Numbered from the stretch's first letter, positions 46,488-57,862 are shown. The stretch is DNA of 64,000 bases from Garcia nutans (GCA_947685225.1 CANTUV010000024.1:21284001-21348000); one strand, 5' to 3'. The notes: generated by a model from the letters alone, not told the origin. Numbers and translations: made by a program.

Positions 46488-47270
46488 ATATACAACTGAT
46501 ATATGTTGTTATATATTCATATATGTTACATATAACAACATATATCGATTAATTAGCAATAAAATATCAATATACAACTGATATATGCTATCATATTTTC
46601 TTATATTTTACATATAACAATATATATCAATTGATTTGTAAAATAAATATCAATATACAACTGATATATGTTGTTATATGTTCATATGTGTTACATGTAA
46701 CAACATATATCAGTTGATTTGCAATAAAATATCAATATACAATTGATATATTCTATTATATTTTCATATATATTACAAATAACAATATATATCAATTTAT
46801 TTGCAAAATAAATATCAATATGCAATTGATATATGTTGTTATATGTTCATATGTGTTACATATAACAACATATATCATTTGATTTGTAATAAAATATCAA
46901 TATACAAACTCATGTATGTTGTTATAAATTTATATATGTTACATATAACAATATATTAGTTGATTTGCATAAGAAATATCAATATATAAATGATATATGT
47001 TGTTATATGTTCATATTTATTATATATAACAATTTATATTAATTGATTTGCAAAAGAAATATCAGTATACAACCGATATATGTTGATATATATTATATAT
47101 AACAACATATATTAGTTGATTTACAATAAAAATATCAATATAAAAACTAAAATATATTTTTATATGTTCATATATGTAACATATAACAATATATATTAGT
47201 TTATTTGCAAAAGAAATATTAGTATACAACTGATATATGTTGATATATATTACAGATAACAATATATATG
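46488..47270. repeat. ~83-bp palindromic minisatellite, right part
   Basis: The ATATCAATAT anchor recurs with its C at 46568, 46651, 46733, 46816, 46898, 46980, 47063, 47136 and 47219: mostly 82-83 bp apart, one unit 73 bp. Each unit holds an inverted repeat, for example GATATATGTTGTTATATG against CATATAACAACATATATC, so single strands can fold into a long hairpin. It joins the leader of element E near 47270. Confidence 0.9.
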
Positions 47271-47336
47271 TTCTTATTATGATATCGTCAATTGTATGTT
47301 TTAGGTTGCATTGTGTGCGTGAATTAGGATGCCCGT
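47271..47336 (+). other. Leader fragment of element E
   Basis: GATATCGTCAATTG and TTGCATTGTGTGCGTGAATT match the leader of TR1 (complement at 32010-32060). It ends in TSD CCCGT (47332-47336) of the solo LTR. Confidence 0.75.
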
Positions 47337-49491
47337 TGTGAGCGGGGATTTTTGCCTCTACTCCCGGTGGAATGGTTCTTGCGACTTCGGTACTGTTTAG
47401 GCTCGGGGCCTTAGAGAACACGGACCTAAGTCCAGAGAAAATGGAGTTGCCACCCGGACGGGCCGGGAAAAAGAAAGGGGTGGATGACTCAATTCCTAAG
47501 GAATTCCCAACCCCCTCATGGGTTTGGAAAGTTGGGTAAATGTGGGGAAGGTGAGAAATGGCCCAACACCCCCACAACGACCGGTCCATTAGTACCGACC
47601 TCCTTTATAGGTCTTAATATTATAAAATTCTTAAATATAACAATATTATCCATACTACACACAACAATTAAAAGAAAGCATCATTATATTAAAATCAAAG
47701 CAATGTTCAAGCAAAATAAATAAATGGACACCCATCCGAAGATGGAAAGATGCCCTTACATAATCCATGCCTAAATAGGACACCCACCGAAAGGTAGAAA
47801 CATGTCCTTTACATTGGTTCTAGAATAGAAAAGCAATTTAAATTACATGATATTTAACTAATGAGGTACCCACAAAGTGAAGACATACATCTTACAATAT
47901 TTGGAAATCTAAATAAATTGATAAAAGTAAATAATCATTCATCATAAATAAATCATTCATCAAAGATATTAAACATCAATAGAATGTAAACATCCATCCA
48001 TGATAAACTAAATAAATCAAGCATTGAACTTAAACAAAGCATTGAAAATAAATTAAAGCATATAATAGACTACATAATCAAATATAAAATTAAATAAAGA
48101 AAATAAAGATTCAAATTAGGGTTACAATTTCTATTTAAAATTCTTTAATTAATACTTTAGGGTTTTGGAATTTTAGTATTATTTAGGGTTTGAACACTTT
48201 AAAATATTGGATTTATGATTTACGGTCACTGGATTATGGTTTTTAGGCTTACTATGTTTGAATTTTAATATTTATGTTTATAAGGTTTTAAGGTTTAAAG
48301 GATTAGGGTTTAGAAAAATTAGGGTTTAAGGTTTTAAGGGAGTTAGGGTTTAAGAAAACTTTAGGGTTTAGGTTAGCTAGTTTAGGGTTTACTGTTTTGG
48401 GTTTTGGAGTTGAATTAGGGTTTTAGAATTTTAGAATTAGGGTTTCGGAGAATGCATTAGATTTAAGAATTTGGAGAAACAATTGATAATTTTATGAAGC
48501 TTTATAAGAATAAAAAAATGATTTAAGGTTTATAGAAACAGAAAAGATATTTTTTAGGGCTTGTGGAAAGAAAACAATTCAATTTATGGTTTTGGAAAAT
48601 TGGAAGGCAGATTAGGGTTTTAATATTTTGAAGAAACAAAAACAACAATTTTAAGATTTTTGGAAAACAAAGAAATGAATTAAGGTTTTTAAGCTTTAGA
48701 AAAGGTAAATTAAGGTTCTAGGGTTTTTTAAAATCAAAAGAAAGAGTTTAACGATTCAAGCTACTGTAAAGGAAAAAGAATTTGATATTCATACCTTCGT
48801 TTATTGGTTCCACCAAAAATTGCTTCTTGGATTAACAAAATCAAAGATAAGCTTTGCTGCCTTTGATGAATTAAATTGCTTGTTTGCTTCTCTCAAAAAG
48901 TCCGATCGATTTCACTGCTAGAAGGAATTCTTAAAATCCGTTTTCCTTTCAATGTTTTCCTCCTAAATTTCAGTCCAAAATTTCACCTCCCCTTTTTGTG
49001 TTGTTTTAGTCCTTATTTATAGAAGATTTTTATGATTAATTTTATTTATTCACAGAATCTAACATTAATTAAGAAAAGGAAACCGAAACCTAATTGTATT
49101 TGGTTTCGAAAAAATTTGCGTTGAAAAAATTTTGCTGGCGAAAAAAACTACTGCGGAAAAATTACGCTGGCGAAAAAAAAACTGCTGCGGAAAAATTGCG
49201 CTGGCAAAAAAGGCTGCCGCAGGTGACTGCGGGCTGCGGTCAAAAATTGGCCTGCGGGCCATTTCGTCGCAACTCTTCGGCAACGAATTTTTCATCGTCG
49301 ATTTTTATTTTTATTTTTTATTATTATTTTTTAATTTTTATTAATAAAAATTAGATACTAAAGCAAATTTTACTTAATTAAGATAATAAAAATTATTTTT
49401 GACTAATTAAAATATATTGGGCAACACAAAAATTATTTTGGACTAATTAAAATATATTGGACCGGACTAGGTCAAATATTAAGGGTCTATA
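47337..49491 (-). repeat. Solo LTR of the Tat/Ogre-like family, antisense in E's leader
   Basis: Plus strand TGTGAGCGGGG...GGTCTATA (the final CA is mutated to TA), 2155 bp, TSD CCCGT at 47332-47336 and 49492-49496. No internal sequence, so the element was reduced by LTR-LTR recombination. Dense TTAGGGTTT words lie at 48175-48460. ORFs inside are chance frames. Confidence 0.92.
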
Positions 49492-49496
49492 CCCGT

Positions 49497-50390
49497 GTAA
49501 CTTGTGTTATGTTATGTAAGGGATACCATCCTTTCACTCAAGATATGGAGATCAAGCATGGCATAACCACTCACAGCCTTCTACCTTTTGGTATATACTT
49601 GCTATGGGAGCCTAAATCTTTTTAACCCAAAGACTAAAGCTCATGTAATTGGCCTAACTACTTTTCTTAGGTTTTTATCTAAATGCTTATTGTTAGACTA
49701 TGATTGATATATCTTGGTTTGGACCATGGCTTATTTAGTTTGTTCTTTTTCTAATATGATCTACCTATGTTGTAAACTCAAAATAGTTTTATTCTTCTGG
49801 ACCCAAAAGACCAAAATTATTTTCAAAAATTTTCAAGATGGTCTTTGGACATAAAACCTTTTAAAAATGGGTTAAAATTTCTTTTCTACCTTATGGCCCA
49901 AATGCAAAGCCCAAAATTCATTTCTAAAACAAAACTTTTTTTTACAATGAGTTTTGAAACAAAATTATTTTCCTTAACTATCTTTTTGAATGAGCTTACA
50001 AACTATTAAGGTCAATTATGGAAAATCAATTGTGGGCCTAAGTTTATACCAATAATTATTAATCATGGCTTGTTTTTGGCATGAATCATTAGTTGTCTTT
50101 CCAAATAGAAAATCTATTTATGATAAACCCTTTAATTTAGTTTTAATCCATAACATAGCATAAAAGCTATTTTTAGTTGATTCAATGGATTAAAACTTAA
50201 TTAATGGAAATTATCATGGATTGACTTCTATGTTCGAAAAATACAACTATTGGTTAAAACTGTCTGAGGGAATTTTTCAAAAATAAGATATCCCATGTTG
50301 GTATTTTATTGACCATATACATAGGAAAAGAGACTCATCATTTGTGTGTGGAAGCTATAAGGTTGGAAGGAAGGTCCTAATTATCTTTAT
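49497..50390 (+). other. 5' leader of element E
   Basis: Collinear with the TR1 and H leaders (GTGTTATGTTATGTAAGGGAT, GGAGATCAAGCATGGCATAA, AAGGTTGGAAGGAAGGTCC). No coding sequence. Confidence 0.75.
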
Positions 50391-51905
50391 TTGCTTGTTA
50401 GTTGTGCATATATGCATACACGCATTACATTACATATCATTGATCCTTTCTGGCTCACAGATCTAGAGCATAGTAGTTTAAGAGTATATGACAATCCAAC
50501 CTATGCCAGTGACATAGAATCCAGTAACGATTTGGTTAGCTTCTCACCAAGAGTAATGGAGCCTGTACAGATTCAAAGGATGGTGGACGACACCCTTAAT
50601 GCCAAAATGGAAGAATTGAAGGAGGGCCTAGTTGAGACTACGAAGAGCCAACTGGCTACAATTTTAGGGAACACTGATGAGGCATCTACTAGTACTAAGA
50701 AGCAAAAGGACAAAGGAAATTCTAAGGTTGGTGAAGTGGCCTTTGATGATGACAAAGTTGTTAATGATGATGATGACTGGGCTTAATATTTTCAAGATCC
50801 TCAAGATAAGGAGAAAGAACCGAAGATTATAGAAAGATCAACTGTGGAAAAGACTAAAACTTCAGATGTGGAGAAGATGACTACTGATTTAGAAAAGAAG
50901 TTTGAAAAGAAGCTGAAAACTGAAGAGATGTCAGAGGTGGACAAACTGTTTGAACAAGATGAGGAAGTTCCTTACAAGTTCAAAATGCCTTCTTTTGCCA
51001 AATTTGATAGAACTAGAAATCCTCATCTGCATGTCAAGTAATACATCACTTCCATGCAGTTTGCTAGGGCTACTAAAGCTCAAACGCTAAGATACTTCAT
51101 GCCCTCGTTGGGCCTGTTGTGCAAAACTAGTTCAATACCTTAGACGAAAACGCTAAAAAAGATTGGGATCTGCTGTACAAAGCCTTTATCCAGCAGTATG
51201 GGTATAATGTAAATTTGAAAGTGACTCTGATGGAGGTTAAAACTATCAGACAAAAGAAAAATGAGAATTTTGTTGACTATGTGAAGAGGAGGAGAAACAA
51301 GGCTGCACTACTTAAGGGGAGACCAGATGAGTTCGACCAAATTCGAATGACAGTAAGCGGTGTCCTACCTAGTCTATGTGAATGGATGTCTCACACCCTT
51401 ATAAGGGATTTCTAAGATCTCCTTTAAGCTAGTTTGCAAATAGAAGAATGGGAAAGGGAGAAGAATCACTTTTTTGGAAGAAGGAGTGATAGGGAAAGTT
51501 ATCAGTATAGAGGTCAGGGTACACAGAAGTCAGTGGATGTCAATGCAATAACTGGTCAAGAAAATAGAAGATAGTTTTCAGAGTTGGGGAAACCTCTGTC
51601 TTGGGTTTTCAATAAGTTGTAGAAGAATGGGCTATTACAACCATTGGCTCCTTGAACTTTGTTGAATCCTCTTCCATCAAGCTTTGATGCCATGACCTTT
51701 TGTCAATTCCATCTAGTGCAAGGACATGAGACAGATAGATGTGTTCGCTTAAGGCATGAGATCCAAGACTTGATTGACAGTGGCAAACTGCCTGAGCCCG
51801 ATAAACCTAACACTAAAAGCAATCTATTGCCTAAGTTTGGAAGAGTGTCATAGCCAGCGACCTTCACGACAAAAGGAGGATTGATGGAAAGTTCTATCTT
51901 GTCAT
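50391..51905 (+). pseudogene. gag: Gag of element E (Tat/Ogre type), broken
   Basis: The frame from 50391 has a good start at 50556 (MEPVQIQRMV) and runs to DDDDDWA, where TAA replaces the Gln of TR1. It resumes at 50844 (KMTTDLEKKFEKKLKTEEMSEVD, PYKFKMPSFAKFDRT) and stops at 51041. The core is split by a frameshift near 51110 and continues at 51180-51415 (GYNVNLKVTLMEVKTIRQ, GVLPSLCEWMSHTLIRDF). The C-terminal FCQFHLVQGHETDRCVRLRHEIQDLIDSGKLPEP block is at 51690-51800. No protease follows. Most stops sit where TR1 has Gln or Trp. Confidence 0.85.
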
Positions 51906-54600
51906 CTTTCTAAGATATAGATGGAGAAATTGCTGAGGAAGGGGTTACTAGTTTTGACCCTTACATGTCCAAGTAGATGAAGCATTTTTTGACTCCTACT
52001 CAACAAACTTCCCTCAACTTGTTTAATTTTTATTTGATTTTCTTTCTTTAATGTTTTATAGTATAATTATATTTTTCAAATTAAGATTGTTTGAATAGAT
52101 TACTTTCATTAAATTTTTATTGGTCTTTGTTCACCTTGGCGCTCAACCAATGATGAGACTAGCTTGATATTCATGAATTAGTGTATCTATGCATCACGAT
52201 TTGAATGACTTTACTAGGTGAGGGAGTTGTTCTATAGCATTGAGCTATGTATGCTTACTTAGAGAGGGCTCCTGCATAATTACCTTTCTCTAGGTCCTAG
52301 TCAATCTTAGAACATTCTTTGATAAACTTTCGAGGAAAAATTGAACTGTACTTATTTAAGGGAGGGATGATCTAGGCATTGTTTGATAAGCCAAGAACTA
52401 GTATCCGCCCTATTAATATCAATCCCTAATTTGTATCTTTGAGCCTTCATAAAATTTGAGCTTGCTCTTTATTGCCTTGTAAACCCGATAACCTACCCTA
52501 TGCTATTGTGACTCTTATGACAAGTCTGATGATCAAAGAAAGGAATGCAAATTCAAGACCATAATGATAGTTGATGTTCACCTAATACTAGACCTAATAT
52601 CTCTGATCTATTGAGATGACATCAAGGCAATAAAGGATTTATCTTCATTGAAGCAAACTCACTCTACTCCACCCCATTAATAGCCATAAGCAAAAAATGG
52701 TACAAATAGGGCAACACTCTCAGAGCTAGGGCATAGAAAAGAAAAAGAGAAAAGGAAAAAAAAGAGAAAAGGAAAAGAAAAGGAAAAGAAAAAGAAGAAG
52801 AAGAAAAAAAAGAAAAAGAAAAAGAAAAAAGGCCATTTAGAAAGCCAACTGAGTTCTTTTTTTACTTAAAGCAGCATAAGACTTCAACTTAGTTTATGAG
52901 GATAGATTGACTTGAATTGGTCCAATCCAACCAAATATTCAAATAAAATAAAAAAATTAGGGAAAAATCATCTTTCTTTTTATCCAACATAGCTCCAGGT
53001 CCGCAATATTGAAAGTCTTAGACTTGATACTCCAAAAGGGAAAGGAACGAAAAGAAAGAGGAAGAAAAGGGTTATCTAAAGATCAAGATAGTGCTGATTG
53101 GATCCAAATTTCTACCAAAAAGATGGAAGGACATTCAAGCTTTGTATTTTCATGAAGTTAGAAGGAAATGGACCCTCTAACAGTATACAGTTCCAATAAG
53201 AATTTTATAGTATGAAGGTTTATATGCAGTATCACATCAACTCCAGTTTAAAAAATGGTCTTCGTTTAACCCATGTCCCTTATAGGCCCCATTTTAAGAC
53301 TATTAAAGACCTATTGATCTCTCTTGGTAGGTATAGTCTATTAGTGGACATAGTTTGAATAAGCATGCATATGAGATAGGCAATATTTAAACTCAATGAT
53401 ACCTTTGGCCAAGTAATGTGTATGTGCCTATCTGAAGTGCAATAGTTCTTGCTCAAATGGAAATGATTACCGAGTTTCGTATGGAAACTAGGGTTGTCAT
53501 GTTATAGCTACATTAATTTGGAAAGTCGAGTCCTGAGGTATAATGACACTGATTTGACAAAAGCCAAAATATGATTAAAATTTTTTTTTGTTATACAAAC
53601 CCTTCAAGTTAAGGGAAGTATATTGCATTGTGAAACCTCAAAGGACATAATGGGAAAAAGAGGGCTAATGAAAGGATCACTTGCAAGGTCATGTCGTAAA
53701 GAAGTTACTAACCAAATGGATGTCTCTCGTGTCTCTACCCTGCTGGGGCCCCGTTACTCACACTTTGTACATCTAGAAGTTAAAAGTCATAGATGTGAAG
53801 TCTTCTGATGTTCTAATGCAAGATCTGGATGAGCATCTGGAATAAATCAATGGGAGCACTTCGGTTGACCACCTTGGTCTATGAGTCAGTAAAGCCACTG
53901 TATGTATCATCCATACATATCATGCATACATGAGCATATCACACTACATTTTGTTGGTTTGTATTGCCCATTCTTTGTCAAAATGAACAGCAAAACACTA
54001 TAAAGCAAACATTGAGAAGCAGATATGGAGTTAGGGGGCATGGAAGGCCCATTGCTTGAGAAAGATCCAATCACTTTGAAAAAAAAATACATGCTTGTGC
54101 AAGGAACCGAAAAAAATACAAACATTAATATGAGCCTGCATGGGAACAAAATCATTGATTTTGGCCTATACAGGGGGCAAAGCTTCTCTTGTCAATTTTT
54201 GATTTTATGTGTGTACAAAATATTTTTACACTCACTTTTAAAATTTTACCATACAGCGGGCAAAGACTCCTATATAAGGGCTAGCTAAAAAATAGATGAA
54301 TTTTTTGCAAAATAGCTGAATTTTTTGTAAAAAGAAGAATAAAAAGAACAAAATAAGAAGAAAATCAAAACTCTCAAAAGGATAAAGGTCCAAGATAAAG
54401 ATCAGATCAATCCAGCTAGAAGTGCTAAAGTTGAGGCAAGACAAAGGCCCATCCCCAAGAATAGAGAATCGAGATGAAGATTCATTTCTATTAACGCTGA
54501 CATTTTCAAGTGGATTTGTTGAAGCATCCACTACCCAGCCTATTTTGGATTTGTTAAAGTATCCTGACATCATAGTTTTCTTTGATATGTTGAAATATCC
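51906..54600 (+). other. 3' non-coding region of element E
   Basis: Collinear in patches with the minus strand of TR1 18260-20757. Contains a long A/G-rich tract (52735-52840). At 54466-54483 a single GAATC...GAAGATTC hairpin matches the array type of TR1. No supported gene; short ORFs at 53623, 54025 and 54422 have no recognisable domain. Confidence 0.75.
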
Positions 54601-54610
54601 AAGTTTGTTT

Positions 54611-54975
54611 ATAGTGGAATATTAGAGTTGCTCACTATCCTACCAAGATATCAGAGTCGTTTGGTGGTTGTCATCGGGATATTAGAGTCGCTCGATGTCC
54701 ATTTTAATTTAACAAGATATTAGAGTCGCTTGGTGGATTTTGTTAGGATATTAGAATTACTCGATGGCTCTTTTCACTCACCAAGATATTAGAATCACTT
54801 GGTGATTCTATCGAGATATTAGATTCGCTCGATAGACCCATTGGGATATTAGAGTTGCCCAAAGACCCGTTGAGATATGAGAGTCGCTCAACAGTTTTCT
54901 TGCTTAGTCATCGAGATATTAGAGTTGCCTGATGAACTCGTTAGGGATATTAGAGTTGCCCAGTAATCCAATAAA
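54611..54975 (+). repeat. Stem-loop array, conserved ATATTAGAGTCG loop and changing stems
   Basis: About eleven copies of a 12-nt loop (consensus ATATTAGAGTYG) flanked by complementary arms that differ between copies. Examples: ATAGTG/CACTAT (54611, 54633), ACCAA/TTGGT (54642, 54661), CATCGGG/CTCGATG (54672, 54691), TCACCAAG/CTTGGTGA (54778, 54798), TCTATCGAG/CTCGATAGA (54807, 54828), TTGGG/CCCAA (54841, 54858), GTTGAG/CTCAAC (54869, 54887), TCATC/GATGA (54908, 54931). Two copies are weakly paired. Spacing is irregular. Confidence 0.9.
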
Positions 54976-54989
54976 GTGTCAAATCCAAT

Positions 54990-55323
54990 TTCATGTCCAG
55001 AACCTAATCCAATCTGGGTCCAGAACCCAAATCCAGTCTCGAGTCTAGAACCCAAACAATTTTTGAGTTTAGAACTCAATCTGGGTCTAGAAACCAAACC
55101 AACTCGGGTCCAAAACCCAAACCATTTTTTAGTCCAGAACTTAATCTGTGTCCATTACCCAACCAACCTCAGGTCTAGAACCCAACCAATACAACCTCGA
55201 GTCCAGAACCTAACCAATCTAGTTTCGGGCATAGAACCCAACCAATTTAGTCTCGAGTCCATAACCCAACCAAATCCAGTCTCAGGTCCAGAACCCAAAC
55301 CATTCTCTGGGTCTAGAATCCGG
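54990..55323 (+). repeat. CCAGA-loop hairpin array in element E
   Basis: Around 14 degenerate copies of GTCCAGAAC with flanks that often pair: GGGT/ACCC, TTGAGT/ACTCAA. Same type and orientation as 17587-17945 in TR1. ORFs on both strands across it are translations of the repeat. Confidence 0.75.
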
Positions 55324-55387
55324 TCCTTATCCAAAATCAGCATAAAGTCATATTGCTTTCACTCTCTCAATAAAATCAAGATCGTTC

Positions 55388-55402
55388 AAGTAGGGGGCAA
55401 AC
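55388..55402 (+). promoter_or_regulatory. Polypurine tract of element E
   Basis: AAGTAGGGGGCAAAC, identical to that of TR1, abuts the TGTAAACCC start of the 3' LTR. Confidence 0.9.
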
Positions 55403-57445
55403 TGTAAACCCTTGTCCGATGTTAATTAAAGAAAGGCCTAAGTTATAATCTGTCCATTCTTAATAAGCTTAAACCTATTTTAAGCTTTTGATTAGATTGG
55501 TACAATTCCATAAGGCCTAAAATAATTACAGTTTAATTTTTAAAGCCCAAAAACTATCCAAATGCAAAATTTGGTTCGATATGAATGGTCCATACCGAAT
55601 TAGGGCATTCCTAATTCAATATAGATGTCCATATCAAATTAGGCATTACCCAATTTGATATGGACCTTCTCCATATCGAATTAGGGCAATCCTAATTCGA
55701 TATGAAGCTTGTCCATGTCGAATTAGGATTGCCAATTCAATATAGGCTTTGGTCCATATCAGATTAAAATTGTTTTAGTTCGATATGGTCATGGTTTGCC
55801 TCAAATTCAATTTGTTTTAATCTGACATGGTCATGGTTTCCCTCAAATTAAAAATAAACTAATTCGATATGCTTCAGAGAGACCATTTTTTCTAAACAGG
55901 AAATTAAAGGCTTGGTCATGGGGCTTTAACCTAATGTATTTACTATAAATACAGGAGGAAAAGAATGGAGAAAGGATTAGCAACATCTTAAGACAACACA
56001 ATAGCCAAAAATAATTAAGAGACAGAGAGAGAAGCAACAAAGGAATTAATTCAAAACATTAGCAGTATTGAGTGAACAGAGACACAAAATATCAACCATC
56101 AACAAACCTGAAGGCAGTAACACATTGCCTTCACTTTGTTCAATCGAAATTCTACAGCTGGTGCAAACTTAAGGCTAAAATCAATGTGAAATATTAGTGG
56201 AACTAACAAACGGAGATTTGAAATTCTTTATCTAACATATTTGAAAATTCATAGTAGTTCATTCATTATTATTTCATTGAATTATTTTATTTCATTCTTC
56301 TGTTGTTTTTTTTATAAAATATCTAACAAACTATTTGAGAATCCATGTCTACAAAACTTATTTTGAATGTCTTGTAAACTACTTTATCCATGGGAGCTTG
56401 TTTAACCTTAATTCAAATATCACAGTAGCATTGGTCTCATACAATATCAATTTGAATTAAATATTCGATAGCCCAAAGTTTATAAATATAATCACAGTAG
56501 CTTTGTTTTCCAAAACCAAAACCCTAGCTTTGTTTTCTCAAACCAAAATAGTTACTTTGTTTACTAAGACCAAAATAGTAGCTTTGTTTTAATTTATAAA
56601 ATAGTAAAACCAATTCACAAACTTTGAAACCCTAAACTCTAATCATGTTTTACTGTAATCCTAAAACCCTAATCATATTTTCCTAATTCCTAATTCACAA
56701 GTTAAAACCCTAGTTTTATGCATTTATTATTATAATGTAACATTAAAATCTATATTGATTATGTGATTTATTATATGTTCATGATGGATGATTTATTCGT
56801 TTTGTGATGGATGGTCTACTTTTATTTATGATGGATGATTGAATGTCTTTTATTGGTTTATCTTAGTTTCAAAAATTGTAAAGAGGTATGTTTCCACTTC
56901 GTGGGTACCTCATTAATCAAGTCCCATGTAATTTAAATTATTTTAAGTTTTGAATTAATGTAAAGAACATGTTTCCACCAAATGGTGGGTGTCCTATTTT
57001 ATTTTATTTTGGACATTGAACATGGTTATAAGGGCATCTTTCCATCATTTATGGGTGCCCATTTATTGTTTTGTTTGAACTTGTTTTGATTTTAATATAA
57101 TAATTATTTATTTTGATAATTGCATGTAACATGGATGATATTTCAATACGTTAAGAATTTAATAATATTTATACCTAAAAAGGAGGTCGGTTCCAATGAA
57201 CCAAGCATTATAGGGGTGCTGGGTCATTCTCACCATCCCCACATGTACCCAACTTTCAAAACCCATTAGGGGTTGGGGATTCCTTAAGAATCGAGTCATC
57301 CACCCCTTTCTTTTCTTGGCCCGTTCGGGTGTTGACTCTATTTTCTCCTGGTTTAGGCCTGTGTTCTTTAAGGCCATGAGCCTAACAGTACCAAAGTCAC
57401 AAGAATCATTCCACTTGGGAGTGGGGGCAAAAATCCCCGCTCACA
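55403..57445 (+). repeat. 3' LTR of element E
   Basis: 2043 bp, TGTAAACCC...CGCTCACA. The U3 (55570-55860) carries a hairpin series absent from the TR1 LTRs, while U5 (57180-57445) is shared with all family members. Teloboxes (AAACCCTA) occur at 56518-56712. It lies in H's 5' LTR; GCATG (57446) would be the right TSD copy. Confidence 0.88.
55591..55788 (+). repeat. Hairpin series in the U3 of element E
   Basis: Successive inverted repeats built from CATATCGAATTAGG and its complement: GAATTAGG/CCTAATTC (55597, 55610), GTCCATATCAAATT/AATTTGATATGGAC (55627, 55652), CATATCGAATTAGG/CCTAATTCGATATG (55672, 55691), CCATATC/GATATGG (55754, 55782). The CAAATT/AATTTG and CGAATT/AATTCG versions differ on both arms. 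Confidence 0.85.
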
Positions 57446-57845
57446 GCATGTTTTCATCTCGTATGGGCACCCATTTTTTTTTGTTTTTTTGATTTATAAA
57501 GATTATTTACTCTTATATTTGCATGTAATATAGATAATGTTATAATAATTAAGAATTCAATAATATTGAGACCTGAAAAATAGGCCGATTCCAATGAACT
57601 AGGCGTCATGAGGGTGCTAGGTCACTTCTTACGTTTTCCATATGTACCAACTTTCTGAACCCAAGTAGGGGTTGGGGATTCCTTAGGAATCAAGTCATCC
57701 ACCCCTTTTCTATCTTTTAGGCCCGTCCAGGCTGCGACTTTAAATTCTCCGGGTTTAAGCCGGTGTTCTCTAAGGCCTAGAGACTAATAATGCCGAAGTC
57801 ACAAAAGCCATTCCACCAGGAGTGGGGCAAAAATCTCCGCTCAAA
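57446..57845 (+). repeat. Right part of the 5' LTR of element H
   Basis: Homologous to the last ~400 bp of E's LTR (GGGTGCCCATTT near 57049 against GGGCACCCATTT at 57463). Ends CGCTCAAA, mutated from CTCACA. The left part must lie beyond E, outside the window. Confidence 0.85.
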
Positions 57846-57846
57846 G

Positions 57847-57862
57847 TGTTGACTCCACTAGA
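57847..57862 (+). promoter_or_regulatory. Primer binding site of element H, mutated
   Basis: TGTTGACTCCACTAGA differs from TR1's TGGCGACTCCACTAGG at two internal positions and the last base. Confidence 0.75.

Larger units (their letters stand above)
1786..46492 (+). mobile_element. SIRE-like Ty1/copia retrotransposon, split by three later insertions
   Basis: The element runs from TGTTAGCC at 1791 to GGGACAACA at 46487, flanked by ATATA (1786-1790 and 46488-46492). Its own segments are 1791-2960, 10332-15304, 34272-34471 and 43287-46487, about 9.5 kb, a usual size for SIRE elements. Order: 5' LTR, PBS, gag, protease, integrase, RT, RNase H, an env-position ORF, PPT, 3' LTR. Foreign elements at 2961-10326, 15305-34266 and 34472-43281 each have their own TSD, and the copia sequence continues across each. 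The SIRE assignment rests on the gag coiled-coil region, the GPKFIWVPK motif and the extra ORF after pol. Coding capacity is destroyed. Confidence 0.9.

Noticed and set aside
53623..53808. 61-residue ORF in the 3' region of E
   Set aside because: The collinear TR1 region is not open and there is no domain or codon signal.
54888..55407. ORFs on both strands (Gly/Leu-rich and Pro/Asn-rich products)
   Set aside because: Both are translations of the same short repeat array; no start context or domain.
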